A stretch of 64,000 bases of DNA, taken from contig BCJJ01000013.1 in assembly GCA_039545355.1 (NCBI GenBank), forward strand, positions 62,001 to 126,000. Reading direction: 5' to 3'. Each line of letters begins with the position of its first letter. Position 1 is the first letter of the stretch. Both the position numbers and the translations under genes were made by a program. Under the pieces are notes generated by a model. It was given only the letters and a program-made list of their open reading frames with translations. It was not told the origin of the DNA and made no database searches. Positions 52,759 through 64,000 of the stretch are shown piece after piece. The stretch is from Trichosporon coremiiforme. Its lineage: Eukaryota > Basidiomycota > Tremellomycetes > Trichosporonales > Trichosporonaceae.

Positions 52759-53847
52759 CTACTTGAATGTGTTGTCTCCAGCGTGTTCTATGACAAGTGG
52801 AATTCTGTCAAACATCGTCAGGATGCAGTTATTGATCTCCTTCTGTGGTATCTCTCTCCAGAGCATCTGAGCGCGCTTGATCATCCTTGGGATGCTATCC
52901 TTTTGAGGTCTGGTGCCGTAGACCCTGCGCTTGAGCGTGGCCCACTCATGTTCAATGGGGTTGAGATCAGGAGAGTTGGCAGGATGAGGAAGACTGACCA
53001 TGTTGTGGCGCTTTTTTGTCTTGTTGCAGAGAGGTGTGTGGTGCAACCTGGCGCCGTCCTCGAGGATAGAGACACTGCCATAGCCCCTCCAGTTGGCCTT
53101 TACTCTTGCATGCGCTCTGCGCAGCTCCTGGCTTAAGATAAGTTCGTTGTAGTCGAACTGGTCCATTCCTTTGCGCTTGTATCGCTTCTTGCCATTCTTA
53201 TCCCAGTAGGGGATCATAGGGGTGGGGATGTAGACGAGTTCAGAGCGTCCATTCCACCAGATAGCTGCCCAGAACATCGCACCCTGTGATCCAGGAGGCC
53301 TTGCAATGCGTCTAAAGCGCTTTGGGCAGCGCTGGCCTTGTTTGCCAGTCCACCAGCCGCTCATGGAGCCGTCCAATGTAATGAAGGTCTCATCTGAGTA
53401 GATGACACTCTTCCAGTCGAGTTTCTGATGGTCCAGGGCGTATTTGAGGCGAGCAGCCTTCTGCTTGTCGGTCAGATAGGGCACTCTGGGTTGCCTGTAG
53501 CGCTTGAGCTTCTTCTTCTTCATTGCCAAGCGCACAGAGGAGCGAGAGGGTGAGACAGAGCTGTTGGCCTTCTCCTGGAGGAGTGTGGCAATCTTTCTAG
53601 GTGATGCCCCGGGGTCTCTCTTCGCCAGGGTGACCACTTTCTGCATGAAACTCGGCGTAGGGACTGTTCTGGGTCTGCCTGATCGAGGTAGATCGCGTGT
53701 GGAGCCAGTCCTTTCGTATTTGGCTACAAGATCGCTGATTGAACTTCTAGGTACTTTGAAGTGGCGATGTGCAGCCCTGATGCCATGAAGTTGGGCATAG
53801 TTGACGATTGCACCGCGTTTTGAGGGCGATTTGGGCATCCGCATCAT
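52759..53847 (-). CDS. Tc1/mariner transposase, DD34E, intact
   Basis: Cut-and-paste transposase of 362 residues without introns, frameshifts or stops. The N terminus carries two helix-turn-helix regions that bind the terminal repeats: one around GIRAAHRHFKVPRSSISDL and one from ~70 to 120, joined by a GRPR motif (RSGRPRT) at about 56-61. The DDE catalytic triad is D152 in YSDETF, D264 in ILEDGARLHH and E299 in NSPDLNPIEHEW, with exactly 34 residues between the last two. A basic stretch at ~109-120 could be a nuclear-localisation signal. The full element is intact, so recent activity is plausible. Confidence 0.93.
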   Translation of the reverse strand: MMRMPKSPSKRGAIVNYAQLHGIRAAHRHFKVPRSSISDLVAKYERTGSTRDLPRSGRPRTVPTPSFMQKVVTLAKRDPGASPRKIATLLQEKANSSVSPSRSSVRLAMKKKKLKRYRQPRVPYLTDKQKAARLKYALDHQKLDWKSVIYSDETFITLDGSMSGWWTGKQGQRCPKRFRRIARPPGSQGAMFWAAIWWNGRSELVYIPTPMIPYWDKNGKKRYKRKGMDQFDYNELILSQELRRAHARVKANWRGYGSVSILEDGARLHHTPLCNKTKKRHNMVSLPHPANSPDLNPIEHEWATLKRRVYGTRPQKDSIPRMIKRAQMLWREIPQKEINNCILTMFDRIPLVIEHAGDNTFK

Positions 53848-53951
53848 GCTAGGTCAATGGAGAAGACGCGACTGATCTTGCATGCAAAGTTTAAGAGGCA
53901 CCGGTGCAGTACGGCAAAAGTTATGTGGCATCGCGCGACAAGGTCATGTGA

Positions 53952-53978
53952 GTGTCCGGTTACTTATAAACACCACTG
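53952..53978 (-). repeat. Right terminal inverted repeat
   Basis: Reverse complement of the left repeat at 22 of 27 positions. The TA that follows it is the presumed target duplication. Confidence 0.88.
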
Positions 53979-55529
53979 TAGGGTGGCGATGAACGAATGC
54001 CGGACGAAGGATCGACAAGGAGCTTCAGGGAGGCAGTAAGCTCTGATATGGATACCAAAGGCACGGATCGGTGAAGCATGCGGGTTGACGGCCATCGAGG
54101 CGAAGTCCCGGTGTCCGCTGAAATGCACTTCTGACCTCCACCAGCAGGCCAGCAGGCGTCTCAGCCCAGGCTGCAGATGCAGATCTGAGCATGGTGCGTC
54201 TATCTGACTCCGACGCCCCACATGTCTCTGTATCTGCGTGTCGCCAGAGGGATCAGGGGGACTTTCGGATCCGAAACCGAAACCGAGCTAAGGCGGCTAC
54301 TCGAGCCAACCTGCACAATTCATCGGGCGCAGAATCGCACGTAGAATCGCAGAATCCCAGATCTGGAGCAAGAACTAGTGCCCTCCTTAATTCTGAGCGG
54401 GTCGGACGGTCCGGCTTTCATCTCTGCCATTATGACGCAGGGCAATGCCAGCTTGTGATCCCGCAAACCGTGTGATTGCTCAGCTCCTCATGCTGCTCAG
54501 CTGCTCTCTCATGATGCAGAGGTAGAGATCATGGAGACAACGTCACACCAGAATGCTCGGCTCGGCACACGGCAACGTGCGCCCCATTCCAATCATCCCG
54601 GCAGATCCACCCAACTATGGTCACTGTCCGCTGCGGCGCCCCCAAGACCCCCAGGCATCCGTGCATCTCTTGCGTTTCTGTGCCATGCACGAGCCGGTTT
54701 GCCTTCATTGGCCCGCCCCGCGCCTGTATACCAGGAAGGACTACTGCTACAGCAACACGCAAGGCTAGACCATGCGTTGTGCAGGGATGCAGGGCAAGAT
54801 TGGCCGCCCAGCGACATGGCCGGGCACGCTCGCACCGTCGAGAGCGACGAGGACAAGGTCCTTCCTTCATGTGCGCGACCGGGCTTTGTATAGCTTGTCC
54901 GAGTACTCCATGCATGCTCAGCGAGAGATTCGAAGAGACCAATCCGATATCGCAAATAGCAGAGGCGAAAGCTTATGCCGTGCCGAGAGTTGCCTGGCGG
55001 CTGCCAGGGCGGTCACACGCACATGACCGCGGTGACCTCCACAGATGCAAGGCAGACGTTGAGCGGGACCGAACGCGGCGCAACAGACGCAACGCCGCTG
55101 GGTGTAGCTCTGTTCCTCGATCACCGCTGCTCGCACCGCTTCGCGTCCTTGCCTTGTCTCCCACGTCCCGGCTGGCCCAGCTCCCACACCCTACACACCA
55201 TACACACTGAATGCATGCCCCTCGCATCGGCCAACACTACAACACACAGAACCCATCTGACCCCGGCCAAGAGTCTCGACTCCTTTGACGCCTTGACTAC
55301 TCCATTGTCACCATTGTTCTCTAACACATCACATCGCTGCATCGCATCGACTGTACGACCTTCCTCGACCACCCATTCTTCTGCCTTTCTCACCACCACG
55401 CCGCTCACGACCTAGATCTTGATCCGCCGTGCTCACCCTCCGACGACCCCCCCCGAGGTCACGACCCGGCCCCACTCCCTTCTCGCGGAGCATCTAATCT
55501 CCCAGCCTTCCCTGCGCACCGACTCTGCC
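53979..55529. other. Region between transposon and next gene, no gene seen
   Basis: About 1.55 kb. Open frames are short and overlapping. The last ~300 bases are rich in CA and CT, presumably promoter and leader of the membrane-protein gene. Confidence 0.45.
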
Positions 55530-57401
55530 ATGATTGGGCCTGCCGCCCTCGGCCTCCTCGGCTGGGCAGTGACCCGCGCAGCCGCTGCCAAAGTCATAGT
55601 GGACAATGTCAGCCCGATGATCACCTACACGCCGCCCCTGGACGGTGAGCGCGCCGAGAGCGACGACCGCTGGGACCCGAACCACGGCCTGAACGCATGG
55701 AACACGACCTTCCCCCAGGTGAACGAGTACAGGCCATGGGACCTGCACAAGTTGAGCGACCCCCACTACACCTTTGTCAAGGTTCAGGGTATCGACAACT
55801 ATCCCACGGCCGAGATCTCGTTCGTCGGCACGGGGATCGTCCTGATCGGCCCCGACCCCAACCCTGGCGAGAAGCTCGGGAGTGGCTTCGCAAAGCTCAA
55901 GCTCGACGGGAAGGAGCAGGACTGTCGCAGTACGGGCGATGCGACCTTGCTCCAGTGCTCGATCCGCGACCTCGAGTTTGGCCGCCACCACCTCACCGTC
56001 GAGGTGCAGCAGGGCGGTTTCGCAATCGGCCGCTTCGAGATCGATACCGGCAAGGAAGAGCGAGTGACCCACACCTCAGTCTGACAAGCGCTAATGTCCA
56101 GGGCCGATGCCCCCACGGCCGTCGTTGAACTGTCCGACGATAACAAGCGCGTCACGAACGGTGGCGAGTACGATGTCGCCGCCGACGGCCAGTGGGACGG
56201 CGAGAACCAGTCGACCAATTACGACAAGAGCTGTGAGTACGCCTTGCTGCAGGCGGTATGCAGCGCTGCGCTGCAATCTGCCGTGTCTCGGCTGTCGCTA
56301 ACGTTGCCAGTGGCGGTCAAGTGGAACCGCGCCGTGTCCCAGTACAACGGGACCTCGATCAGCGCCAAGATCCCGAAGGGCATCGGGCGTGTCGAGGTGT
56401 GGGGAGCGGTGGATGTGGACCACTATGACTTTGCGGTCGAGGTTGATCCGCCAGCGTACGGGCTGACGCGCTTCAACGGCAACGCGTACAACCTGTACAC
56501 GGTCCAGAACATTTCGATGTACGAGACGATGCTCGACCCGGGCAAAGCGCACACGATCAAGGTCACCAACATGCACGACGCGTACCTGGATGTGTCGCAG
56601 TTCCAGCTGTACGAGGCGCACGGTGGTGGTGGCTCTGGGCTCAGCGCAGGGGCGATCGCGGGCATCGTGGTCGGCTCGGTCGCTGCGCTGGCGCTGGCCG
56701 GTCTGCTGGTGTGGTTCTGCCTGCGCCGGCGCAGGAAGCAGGCGGCCAACAACAACCCCGTCGACATAGAGAGCGACTCAGGCGACATGGTCCACGTCCA
56801 CGACGTCGAACCGTACCACGACTCGCCGCACTCGCTCCCCATGAGCATGAGCACCGGTACCGGCTTCCGCTCCTCGGGCAGCGTCCCCATAGCCTACACT
56901 CCTAGCGCGACGTCGGCCGGCATCGCGGGCATGGGCGCGTATCACAGCGAGCACCACAGGCAGCACCAACAGAGCTACGCCATCCCGACGCCGCCGAATG
57001 CGTCCCACCAGAGCAGCGGCTCGACCTTGGAACCTCTCCTGGGCATGTCGCCCGGCTCGCCGTTCAGCCCTCTCGCGGTCCAGAACCCCGACGATGAGGG
57101 CTACCTGGCCGCCAGCACTAGCACCGTCGGCATCGCCGCGCTCGACGCCAAGGTCCAGCCCCGCCCCGTGACCTACCATCACATGCAGCACATGGACTCG
57201 GGGCTGACGTCGCACTCGAACGAGGTCGTCGTGACTGAGGCGCCGCCAGTGTACAACCCCGAGTGGGCCGGTTCGTCGAACGCCAACTCGGGCGGCGCAC
57301 CTACTATTCAATCCGCCTCTGCGCCGTCCGACGTGGACGGGAGCCGCAACAGCCGCATGGGTATCGAAAAGGGGCCCTCCGTGCCCATGTCGCCCGTCTA
57401 G
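55530..57401 (+). CDS. Single-pass membrane protein with duplicated lectin/galactose-binding-like domain
   Basis: Signal peptide MIGPAALGLLGWAVTRAAAA, then two similar extracellular beta-rich modules: one with PTAEISFVGTGIVLIGPDP, the other with SQYNGTSISAKIPKGIGRVE. A membrane helix follows (SAGAIAGIVVGSVAALALAG), then basic RRRRK and a ~200-residue cytosolic tail rich in Ser, Pro and His. I read exons 55530-56059, 56102-56232 and 56311-57401, 583 residues. The second intron (56233-56310) is GTGAGT...CCAG. The first needs a GC-AG splice (56060-56101) to keep frame; alternatively the sequence has a frameshift there. The SAGAIAGIVVGSVA pattern is common in fungal cell-surface sensors and receptors. 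Function is unknown. Confidence 0.7.
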
Positions 57402-60400
57402 GAATGAGTCGACGTGCCGAGCCGAAAGGCGCGAGAGATGCGAGAGACGCGAAAAACGCCCCCTCCATGCTCAATGTGCTCAGTTGGCTTTTATCGATGC
57501 CCTCTATCTATCCCGCTAGCCCGAGACACGCTAGGCGGATCATGACCAGCGACCTGTCATTCAACCCCCCGCACTATAATGTCCAATCTCGGTCTCCCGG
57601 TTATGCATCGCTTCATCGTTTCCGACCAGGCGGGCCAGGCGGGCCCAGGCACGAAGCACGAAGCACGGTCACCCGGTACGGCTCGGTGTATCGCGCTACA
57701 TCTACAGATTCCGTCATCCGAGCGGCGCGAGCGGAGCATCGGGGTGCGGATCGATCGCCGTTCAGGCCGATCAGCCCGTTCAGCGCAAGAGACGTCGCTC
57801 GACACGGCCAGACCTGGTCAGCTGACAGCGCGCTAACCGCGCTCGTACCTTCGTCGATATTGATATCGACATTTCGCTGAGATGTGAGCGCTAACTTCGG
57901 GCCTCGGGCCCCGTGATGCACGTCTGCGGGCAGCGACGTACTCCTTCGCGGCTCCAGTGGTCCCCAACTGGTCCCCAACTGGTCCCCAGCGGCCCCACAA
58001 ACCGAAAGTAACTCAATTCACGAGAGAGAGAGAACGACGCACGCACGTTTCTTCAGTGATACCAATGCGGCGTGTGAGGTCCAGGGCTCCAGGACAGCAA
58101 GGCTCGGGCAGGAGTGTGCTAGCGCACAGCCTTACCTGAGGTCAGAACATGCACACGACTCTCTCTTGCATGATGTGATCATCGTCCTCAGGCGATGGCT
58201 GTGTTCGGCGCGCGGACCGATCGAGACGTGCCTGACGCCTTAGGGGCTGCACGGGCAGCTGCTCGAGCACGCTGACAGGTTGACATTGGAAAAATAGACT
58301 TTTGGTATTAACCATGTCGCGGCGACCCACGCACTCCCTCTCGATACGGTCCTCTTGCCCTTCAGCGCGTCCAGCGCGGCAGGGCGGTAATGTGGTGCTC
58401 CACCGGCGTCACGCTGGGCTGCAATTCGTCCGCTCATCGGTCGTCTGCCGCTGGCGCGCTGGTGGGCTGGTGGGTTGGTGGACAGTCGAAGGAGCCAATG
58501 ACCCGAGTTCGCCCCCTAGTCGCCAGCCAGTGTGTTAGTCGCCGACCCGTCGGGAAGTCTACCTCCGAGCCTCACCTTCGACGTCCTCTCGCTTCTTCAG
58601 GAGCGTTAAGGATGAATGAAGACGAAAGGCAGGGACAACGGCCAGTTGCCCTGAGCATTCAGCGGACCTATCACATGACCTGTCGTTATCCACTCTACTC
58701 CGACATCTTGTCATCTGGGGGGCGTCAGCCGCCATCGCTGCCACGGATGCACGGTCCGTACCTCCGCGCGCTCCTTCGCAAGACATATGTCCGCCGATCC
58801 GCCGAGCTGTCACCGGGTGCCGGGTGACTGGCCCGCGATTCCCGCTGCTCAATGGGAATCCCGTTCTATCCTTACCTCATTCCCGAGGAAGGATGGAGGA
58901 AGGTAGTAAACGGACTGGACACGCACCTTTCACGGGATGACGCCGATGGGTGGGACGGCAGTGCGTAGTCTTTCTATTTGCTGAGTTGAAAAGGTAATTG
59001 AGACGGTGCCGTGTTCGCTGCCGTTTTCGAGAGGCAATTAATGCACTGGCCACGCGAGCAGTCGGAGCAGAAGGGGCGCCGAAAAGCGGTCAAGTCTTGA
59101 ACGCCGTGCTGGCCATGCTGGCCTTGCTGGCCAGGAGCGTCGGAAACTGTGAATAGCACGAGTCTAGCGCACTAGCACGGTCCATGGCACGCATTGGCTC
59201 GCGTTCGGATGCGTCGAAATGCGGCTGGTGTGCGGCAGGGCGGAATCTCCAATATCCACCCGAAGCGCGAGCTTTTCGAAGCTCTGCCCAAGCGCCCAAG
59301 CATGCCTGTGACTTTGTCCCTTCGTGCTGCATAACGTGTGCCTCTGGCGTGTGCTCTTCCGTCTTTGCCGTGTGTGCCTCGCACATGAGCTACATGAGCT
59401 GGAGAATCCGGTCCGGAGTACTTGACAGCAGACCATCGTTGAGCGGGCCAATGTCCAGCAGCCGATGAACACCGACGAGTTACATGTCACGCGGGAACGT
59501 GCTCATAATGCGCGAGTGGTGATCACGATTGCATGAGTCTGGCCAGTGTGGATGGCGTGCGGAAGGATATAGCGTTCGAGGCGGGCGGATGGGCGATAGG
59601 GCATGAGGGGCATGAGGGCATGAGGGGCAAGGAACCCAGAAGGGAGTGGGACCAGTAATAGCAAGGGTACCAGGGCGGGATGGTGTGTTGAGTGGGCTTG
59701 GGCTGTGGTTCGGCGTGATCGGCGTGCTTGATCGCAACAACCTCAATGCTCACCTCATGTGACTGCCTCACGACCCACATGGAGCACGCCTCAACCGCGG
59801 CTGACATTGACGCTTCGTGCCTGGCTCACAGGGTCCCGTTATCGGCGTCTATCGCGGTTCCGACGCCGCATGGCCTTTTTCGTCCCAGCCAACGAGGACC
59901 CACAGGATTCAATGCTCAGGCAAGTATCAGGCAGACACCTCCCTGCTAACCGTGCTCCAAGCTAGTCTGCAGCCAGAGTACGCGATATGTACAGTGCTTA
60001 TCCCCGCGGAGCCACGGCTGCCCACGGCCCCACCACCGGCACCGGCACCTCGGACCGTGCAACGCCTTCCGCCCCACTCACGACGTGAGGCGGTACAGCG
60101 CATTACCCCTGCTCCCTTGGAACAGTTGACTCAATCGCTTTCCCGGTCTTCGTTATCCAACGCTGGCTTGTTCCAATCTCGGGCGAAATGGCCAATCTCC
60201 AATCTGAATCTGACCTGGCGCGATGCTGCAATCTCCCATATACACTAGCGCGAAATGGGCCCAGAGCAAGTGCCGTCTAGCATGGAACTGACGAGCGGAT
60301 GAGTGAGCCGTGAGCTGCTCGCAAGTTCGCCGCTTCTCCCTATCCTTTAACCTGAATGCGTATCTTGTAGCGCACATGACGGGCCTTACAGGCCATACGA

Positions 60401-60791
60401 GCCTTCAAGGGGCAGGCACTAGCGCACTGACGGACCTTGCGAGGCACTACCCGCTGCCTCAATGCTGGCTCGCCGCCAAGAACGCGATAACCGCGGGCAC
60501 TCAAATTAGCCCGCCCTCGGGCTTCACGCGTGCGCCAAGTTCATGTGCGCTCTCAGCTGGTCACCCGCCCCATGTTCTGATGTCCAGCTGGTATCTCTAT
60601 TGGCGCTAAGCGCCACAAACTGCAGCGCTGCAGCACACTCGGCACTCCCGGTATCGACGATCCGGCGACCTAGCCTTTGGGCTAGACGGCACCCGGGGCC
60701 TCCCCCGTCGATCTATAAGTGGAGCGTATTGTGCGTGCGACTGCGATGCCCCACGACTCTCGCACCTCCCCCCCAGTCTAGCTTGTTCACA
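57402..60791. other. 3.4-kb gene-free stretch
   Basis: No coding sequence or RNA gene is supported. Features seen: an 11-base minisatellite at 57959-57989 (GGTCCCCAACT), a GA-rich run near 58021-58035, and a weak TATAAG at 60714-60719, 73 bases before the OPT gene. Open frames are short and lack codon bias. Confidence 0.45.
57959..57989. repeat. 11-bp minisatellite (GGTCCCCAACT)
   Basis: Three nearly perfect tandem units. Confidence 0.8.
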
Positions 60792-63454
60792 ATGGGCGTA
60801 GAGGAGAAGTACAGCGACCACGACTCGCCTGAGCCCCTTCACTACGATGAGAAGAAGGACTACCTCGGCGCCGAAGTGAGTGATCGCTGAGTGGCCGCTA
60901 GTGGCCCGCCATGTAGACCCGTGCTCACGCCCAGGTCACGGTAACGGCCCCCTTCGGCGAGGCCGAGGACCTCGATATAGCGTACCGCCGCCGCCTCCAT
61001 GCAACGGAGAAGGACATTCTCGCCGCCGAGGCGCTTCTCCCAACCATGCCCGAGGACCGTGCACGCCGTATCCTCTCGCAGATCCGCAAGATGCACAAGC
61101 ACGACCAGAACTTCGACCTGGCCACGCTCGAGCAGATCACCGAGTTCCTCGATGACCCCGATGTCCGCGAGCACCCGGACAAGCACGCCGAGCTCATCCT
61201 CGCGATGCGTGTCGAGGCTATCCTCTGTACTGAGAACTCGCCTTATGCCATGGTCCGTGGTTCCGTCGACACGACCGACGACATGAGCATCCCCGCCCTG
61301 ACGTCGCGTGTCTGGATCATCGGTATCCTGTCCTGCTGTCTCGGCTCGTTCGTGAACCAGCTCTTCACCATTCGTTTCCCCGGTATCAGTATCCCGTCCT
61401 CTGTCATCCAGCTCATCACGTACCCGTTCGGTGTCTTCCTCGCCAAGGCCCTCCCCGACTGGGGCTTCACCTTCCGCGGCAAGCGCTACACTCTCAACCC
61501 CGGTCCCTTCAACCGCAAGGAGCACATGTGCGTCGTCATCATGGCCAACGTCGGTATGGGCTCGCCGTACATGTCCGACATTGTCTTCGTTGCCGCCCTG
61601 CCGCAGTGGTTCAACCGCGAGTACGCGCGCAAGTACGGCTACCAGATCACGAACACGCTTGCTACGTCGTTCCTCGGCTTCGGCCTTGCGGGTCTCGCGC
61701 GTCGCTTCCTCGTGTGGCCCTCGTACTGCGTCTGGCCCGCTGAGCTCGGCACGCTTGCGCTCAACAAGGGTTTCCACAACGACGAGGGCACCCCGATCCC
61801 CGGTCCCGGAAAGAAGATCTACACCTCGACCCGTATGCGCCTGTTCTACATCACGTTCATCTGCATGTTCTTCTACTTCTGGCTTCCCAACACCTTTGCC
61901 GGCTTCCTGACGTACTTCAACTGGATCGCGTGGATTGCTCCCAACAACATTGACCTCGCCAACATCACCTCGATCCGCTCCGGCCTAGGCATCAACCCCT
62001 GGCCGACCTTCGACTGGAACTACGGTTTCGCGCTGACTACTCCCACCTTCTCGGTCGTGTCCCAGTTCGTCGGCATGTTCCTCTCGGGGATGGTCATCAT
62101 TGCGTTCTACTACACGAACGCGTACAACACGTCGTACCTGCCCATGATGAGCAACAAGACGTTCGACAACCGTGGCAAGTCTTACGACGTCAAGAAGATC
62201 ATCAACGAGAATTCGCTCTTCGACTCCGCCAAGTACCAGAAGTACTCGGAGCCGTGGATGGCCGCATCCAACCTTGTCAACTACCTTTTCTTCTTCGCCA
62301 AGTACACGGCTGTGCTCACTTACGCGCCTCTGTACCACTGGCACGAGCTCAAAATTGCCTATGTCGGCACTTTCCACCAGGCCAAGAACTTCATCCTGCG
62401 CCGCAAGAAAGTGCAGGAGGTTGACCCCGACGCCATCGGCGAGGACGTCCACTACCGTCTCATGCGCAAGTACCCCGAGGCGCCTGACTGGTGGTACGTC
62501 TTTGTGTTCCTTGCGTCCATCGTTCTCGGCGTCGTCGGCGTTGAGGCGTACCCGACCGCGACCTCTGGTGCTGTCGTCATCTACGGCACGATCTTCGCTC
62601 TGATCTTCGTCATTCCCGTTGGTGTCGTCAGCGCCGTCGCCGAGACCGAAGTCACGCTCAACGTCCTCGCCGAGTTCATCGGAGGTATGATGTCGGGCGG
62701 CAATGCGCTGAGCATGAACTTTTTCAAAATGTACGGCTACGTCACGACTGCCAAATCGCTCGCCTTCGTCCGTGACCTCAAGCTCGGCCACTACGCCAAG
62801 GTTCCCCCTCGCGCGAGCTTCATCGTGCAGTGCGTCGGCTCGCTCATCTGCGCCTTTGTCACGACCGCCGTCATGAACTGGCAGATGTCCTTCGAGGGCG
62901 TGTGCACCGACGAGCCCAAGTTCCGCTTCTACTGCTACAACGAGTGGACGTTCTACACCGCCTCCGTGTTCTGGGGCACGCTCGGTCCCACGCGTGTGTT
63001 CGGCAAGGGCTCGCACTACTGGACTCTGCTGCTCGGTTTCCCGCTCGGTCTCATCCTCGTCCTCGGCGTGTGGGTCCTGCAGCGCATCTGGTCCAAGAAC
63101 CGCACCCTCCGCTCGATCCACGTCGTCGCCATCACGACCGGCGCGTACTGGTTCCCTGACACGCTCGGTATGAAGTGGACCTTTGTCGTCACAACCCTCC
63201 TGTCCTGGAACTGGCTCAAGTCTCGCTACCTCGCCTTCTGGTCGCGTTACAACTACGTCTTCGCCACCGCCATGACGGCCGGCGTGTCCATCAGTGCCAT
63301 CGTCCAGTTCCTCGCGTTCACCTTCACCGACGTCGAGTTCAACTGGTGGGGCAACGACGCCGACAAGGGTTGCGCCGCACCCAACAAGTGCAAGCGCTTC
63401 CAGATTCCCAAAGACCCTGGCTACTTCGGCGGTCCCCCTGGCACTTACCACTAG
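60792..63454 (+). CDS. Oligopeptide transporter, OPT family
   Basis: Proton-coupled transporter of small peptides or related compounds at the plasma membrane. Exons 60792-60875 and 60935-63454 join across a 59-base GTGAGT...CCAG intron to 867 residues, the usual size. The N terminus is charged and soluble to about residue 140 (VTVTAPFGEAEDLDIAY). Then about 14-16 hydrophobic segments follow, with family motifs SIPSSVIQLITYPFGVFLA and NPGPFNRKEH (the hallmark of the peptide branch). Other segments are SFLGFGLAGLARRFLVWPSY and, toward the end, VQFLAFTFTDVEFNWWGN. The ending KDPGYFGGPPGTYH is typical. The full set of motifs argues that the gene is active. Confidence 0.95.
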
Positions 63455-63803
63455 GCGTGGGAGTGTGAGAATACCCATAAATGTGAGAGTACCCGTAGGG
63501 GTGAGAATACCGTCAGGCGTGGTGTTCTGAGTAGTGCGAGAACTGGCGCACATGGGAGGCGTGCTATCGAAATCGTATCGGAGCGATCCCGAAAGTTGGT
63601 TAGGTATTGTACAGTTCCGTCTAGTTGTCAAAGTTCATGGTTAATGCACGAACTGGTTACGTCTTTGCGAAAGGGGTGCCAGTGCACAGTCATCTCCGCT
63701 GACCCAAGCTCACAACGAACTCAGCCCTGATCTTCCCTTCTTCTTCACCAGGGCCCTCCCATTCCCTCAACGCCGCTCTGCATGGCCCAGAGATCCAAAA
63801 GAA
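63455..63803. other. 3' flank of OPT gene
   Basis: The first 65 bases hold imperfect repeats of GTGAGAATACC(C/G). The rest is unremarkable up to the tRNA gene. Confidence 0.5.
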
Positions 63804-63889
63804 TGACCTCTGGCGGGGTCGAACCGCCGACCTTATGCGTAACGCTGCAAGTGTTAAGCATACGCTCTAACCAACTGAGCTAAGTGGCC
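63804..63889 (-). tRNA. tRNA-Val(AAC) with 12-nt intron
   Basis: Identical, including its 12-nt intron (63840-63851), to the gene at 45094. The GC-rich upstream motif at 63925-63952 also closely matches the one at 45214-45242, so these two genes are recent duplicates that carried flanking DNA. Confidence 0.93.
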
Positions 63890-64000
63890 GATACCAACTG
63901 ATGGAAGCGAGGGGCGGCGCGGCGCCACGGCGCCGGTGGCAGGGGTGCGAGCGGTGCGAGGGTGCTGAGAGGGCGCCGCTGTCGCCGCGCATTGCTTGAT

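Larger units (their letters stand above)
52613..53978. mobile_element. Complete Tc1/mariner-family DNA transposon (1366 bp)
   Basis: Terminal inverted repeats of 27 bases at 52613-52639 and 53952-53978 match at 22 of 27 positions; both begin CAGTGGTG and end in a CCGGACAC block. The element is flanked on each side by TA (52611-52612 and 53979-53980), the target duplicated by this superfamily. It contains one intact transposase gene. Coding DNA is less GC-rich than host genes. Confidence 0.92.

Noticed and set aside
55419..55529. In-frame extension upstream of the membrane-protein ATG
   Set aside because: It has no ATG start and would bury the signal peptide at 55530.
61985..63631. 548-codon leftward open frame opposite the OPT transporter
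   Set aside because: Antisense shadow of a conserved transporter, with acidic low-complexity composition (Asp, Glu, Val, Gly) produced by complementing third-position G/C bias.

Overview
The window looks like a piece of nuclear chromosome from a basidiomycete yeast, most likely a tremellomycete of the Trichosporonales type. This placement is an inference. It rests on GC-rich coding sequence, very short introns (many are 35 to 50 bases, GTGAGT...AG, with exons joining in frame), nuclear-type tRNA genes with introns after position 37, and eukaryotic families such as RTA1-like, OPT and Ctr proteins. I rebuilt all gene models by hand from reading frames and splice consensus. No transcript data were available.

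Layout. Bases 1-10.7 kb hold housekeeping and transport genes: mitochondrial succinyl-CoA:3-ketoacid transferase, cytosolic glutamyl-tRNA synthetase (with five unresolved N bases), a 2-oxoglutarate/Fe(II) dioxygenase and an AAAP amino-acid transporter. From 11.5 to 22.5 kb lie an anion:cation-symporter MFS permease, an F-box-like protein, a benzoylformate decarboxylase, a GAP-type amino-acid permease that needs a 16-base microexon, and a peroxisomal 4-coumarate-CoA-ligase-like enzyme. Together these suggest uptake and breakdown of aromatic or amino-acid-derived acids, which is inference. From 23.4 to 36.2 kb come a von Willebrand A protein with a Gln/Tyr-rich tail, a divergent ferric reductase/Ctr copper-transporter pair, a secreted sorbosone/pyranose dehydrogenase-like protein and a second peroxisomal CoA ligase paralogous to the first.

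From 36 to 46.3 kb there is a small family of N-G-[AS]-[IV]-repeat proteins (three intact, one decayed). The three intact ones all end in a CaaX prenylation box. They are interleaved with an RTA1-like membrane protein and a membrane-anchored metallophosphatase. From 49 to 64 kb come a secreted Gly-rich-tailed protein, a complete Tc1/mariner transposon (27-base inverted repeats, TA duplications, intact DD34E transposase), a single-pass membrane protein, a 3.4-kb gene-free stretch and an OPT oligopeptide transporter.

Eight tRNA genes are scattered through the window: five tRNA-Val(AAC) with near-identical exons but introns of 11, 12, 12, 12 and 28 nt, and three tRNA-Gly(GCC), one with a 6-nt intron. 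Two tRNA-Gly genes sit just downstream of a dispersed repeat that exists once as a ~590-base foldback (giant inverted repeat) and once as a solo arm. Most tRNA genes share a GC-rich upstream motif. I consider this tRNA-associated repeat, and the CaaX repeat-protein cluster, the least explained parts of the window.
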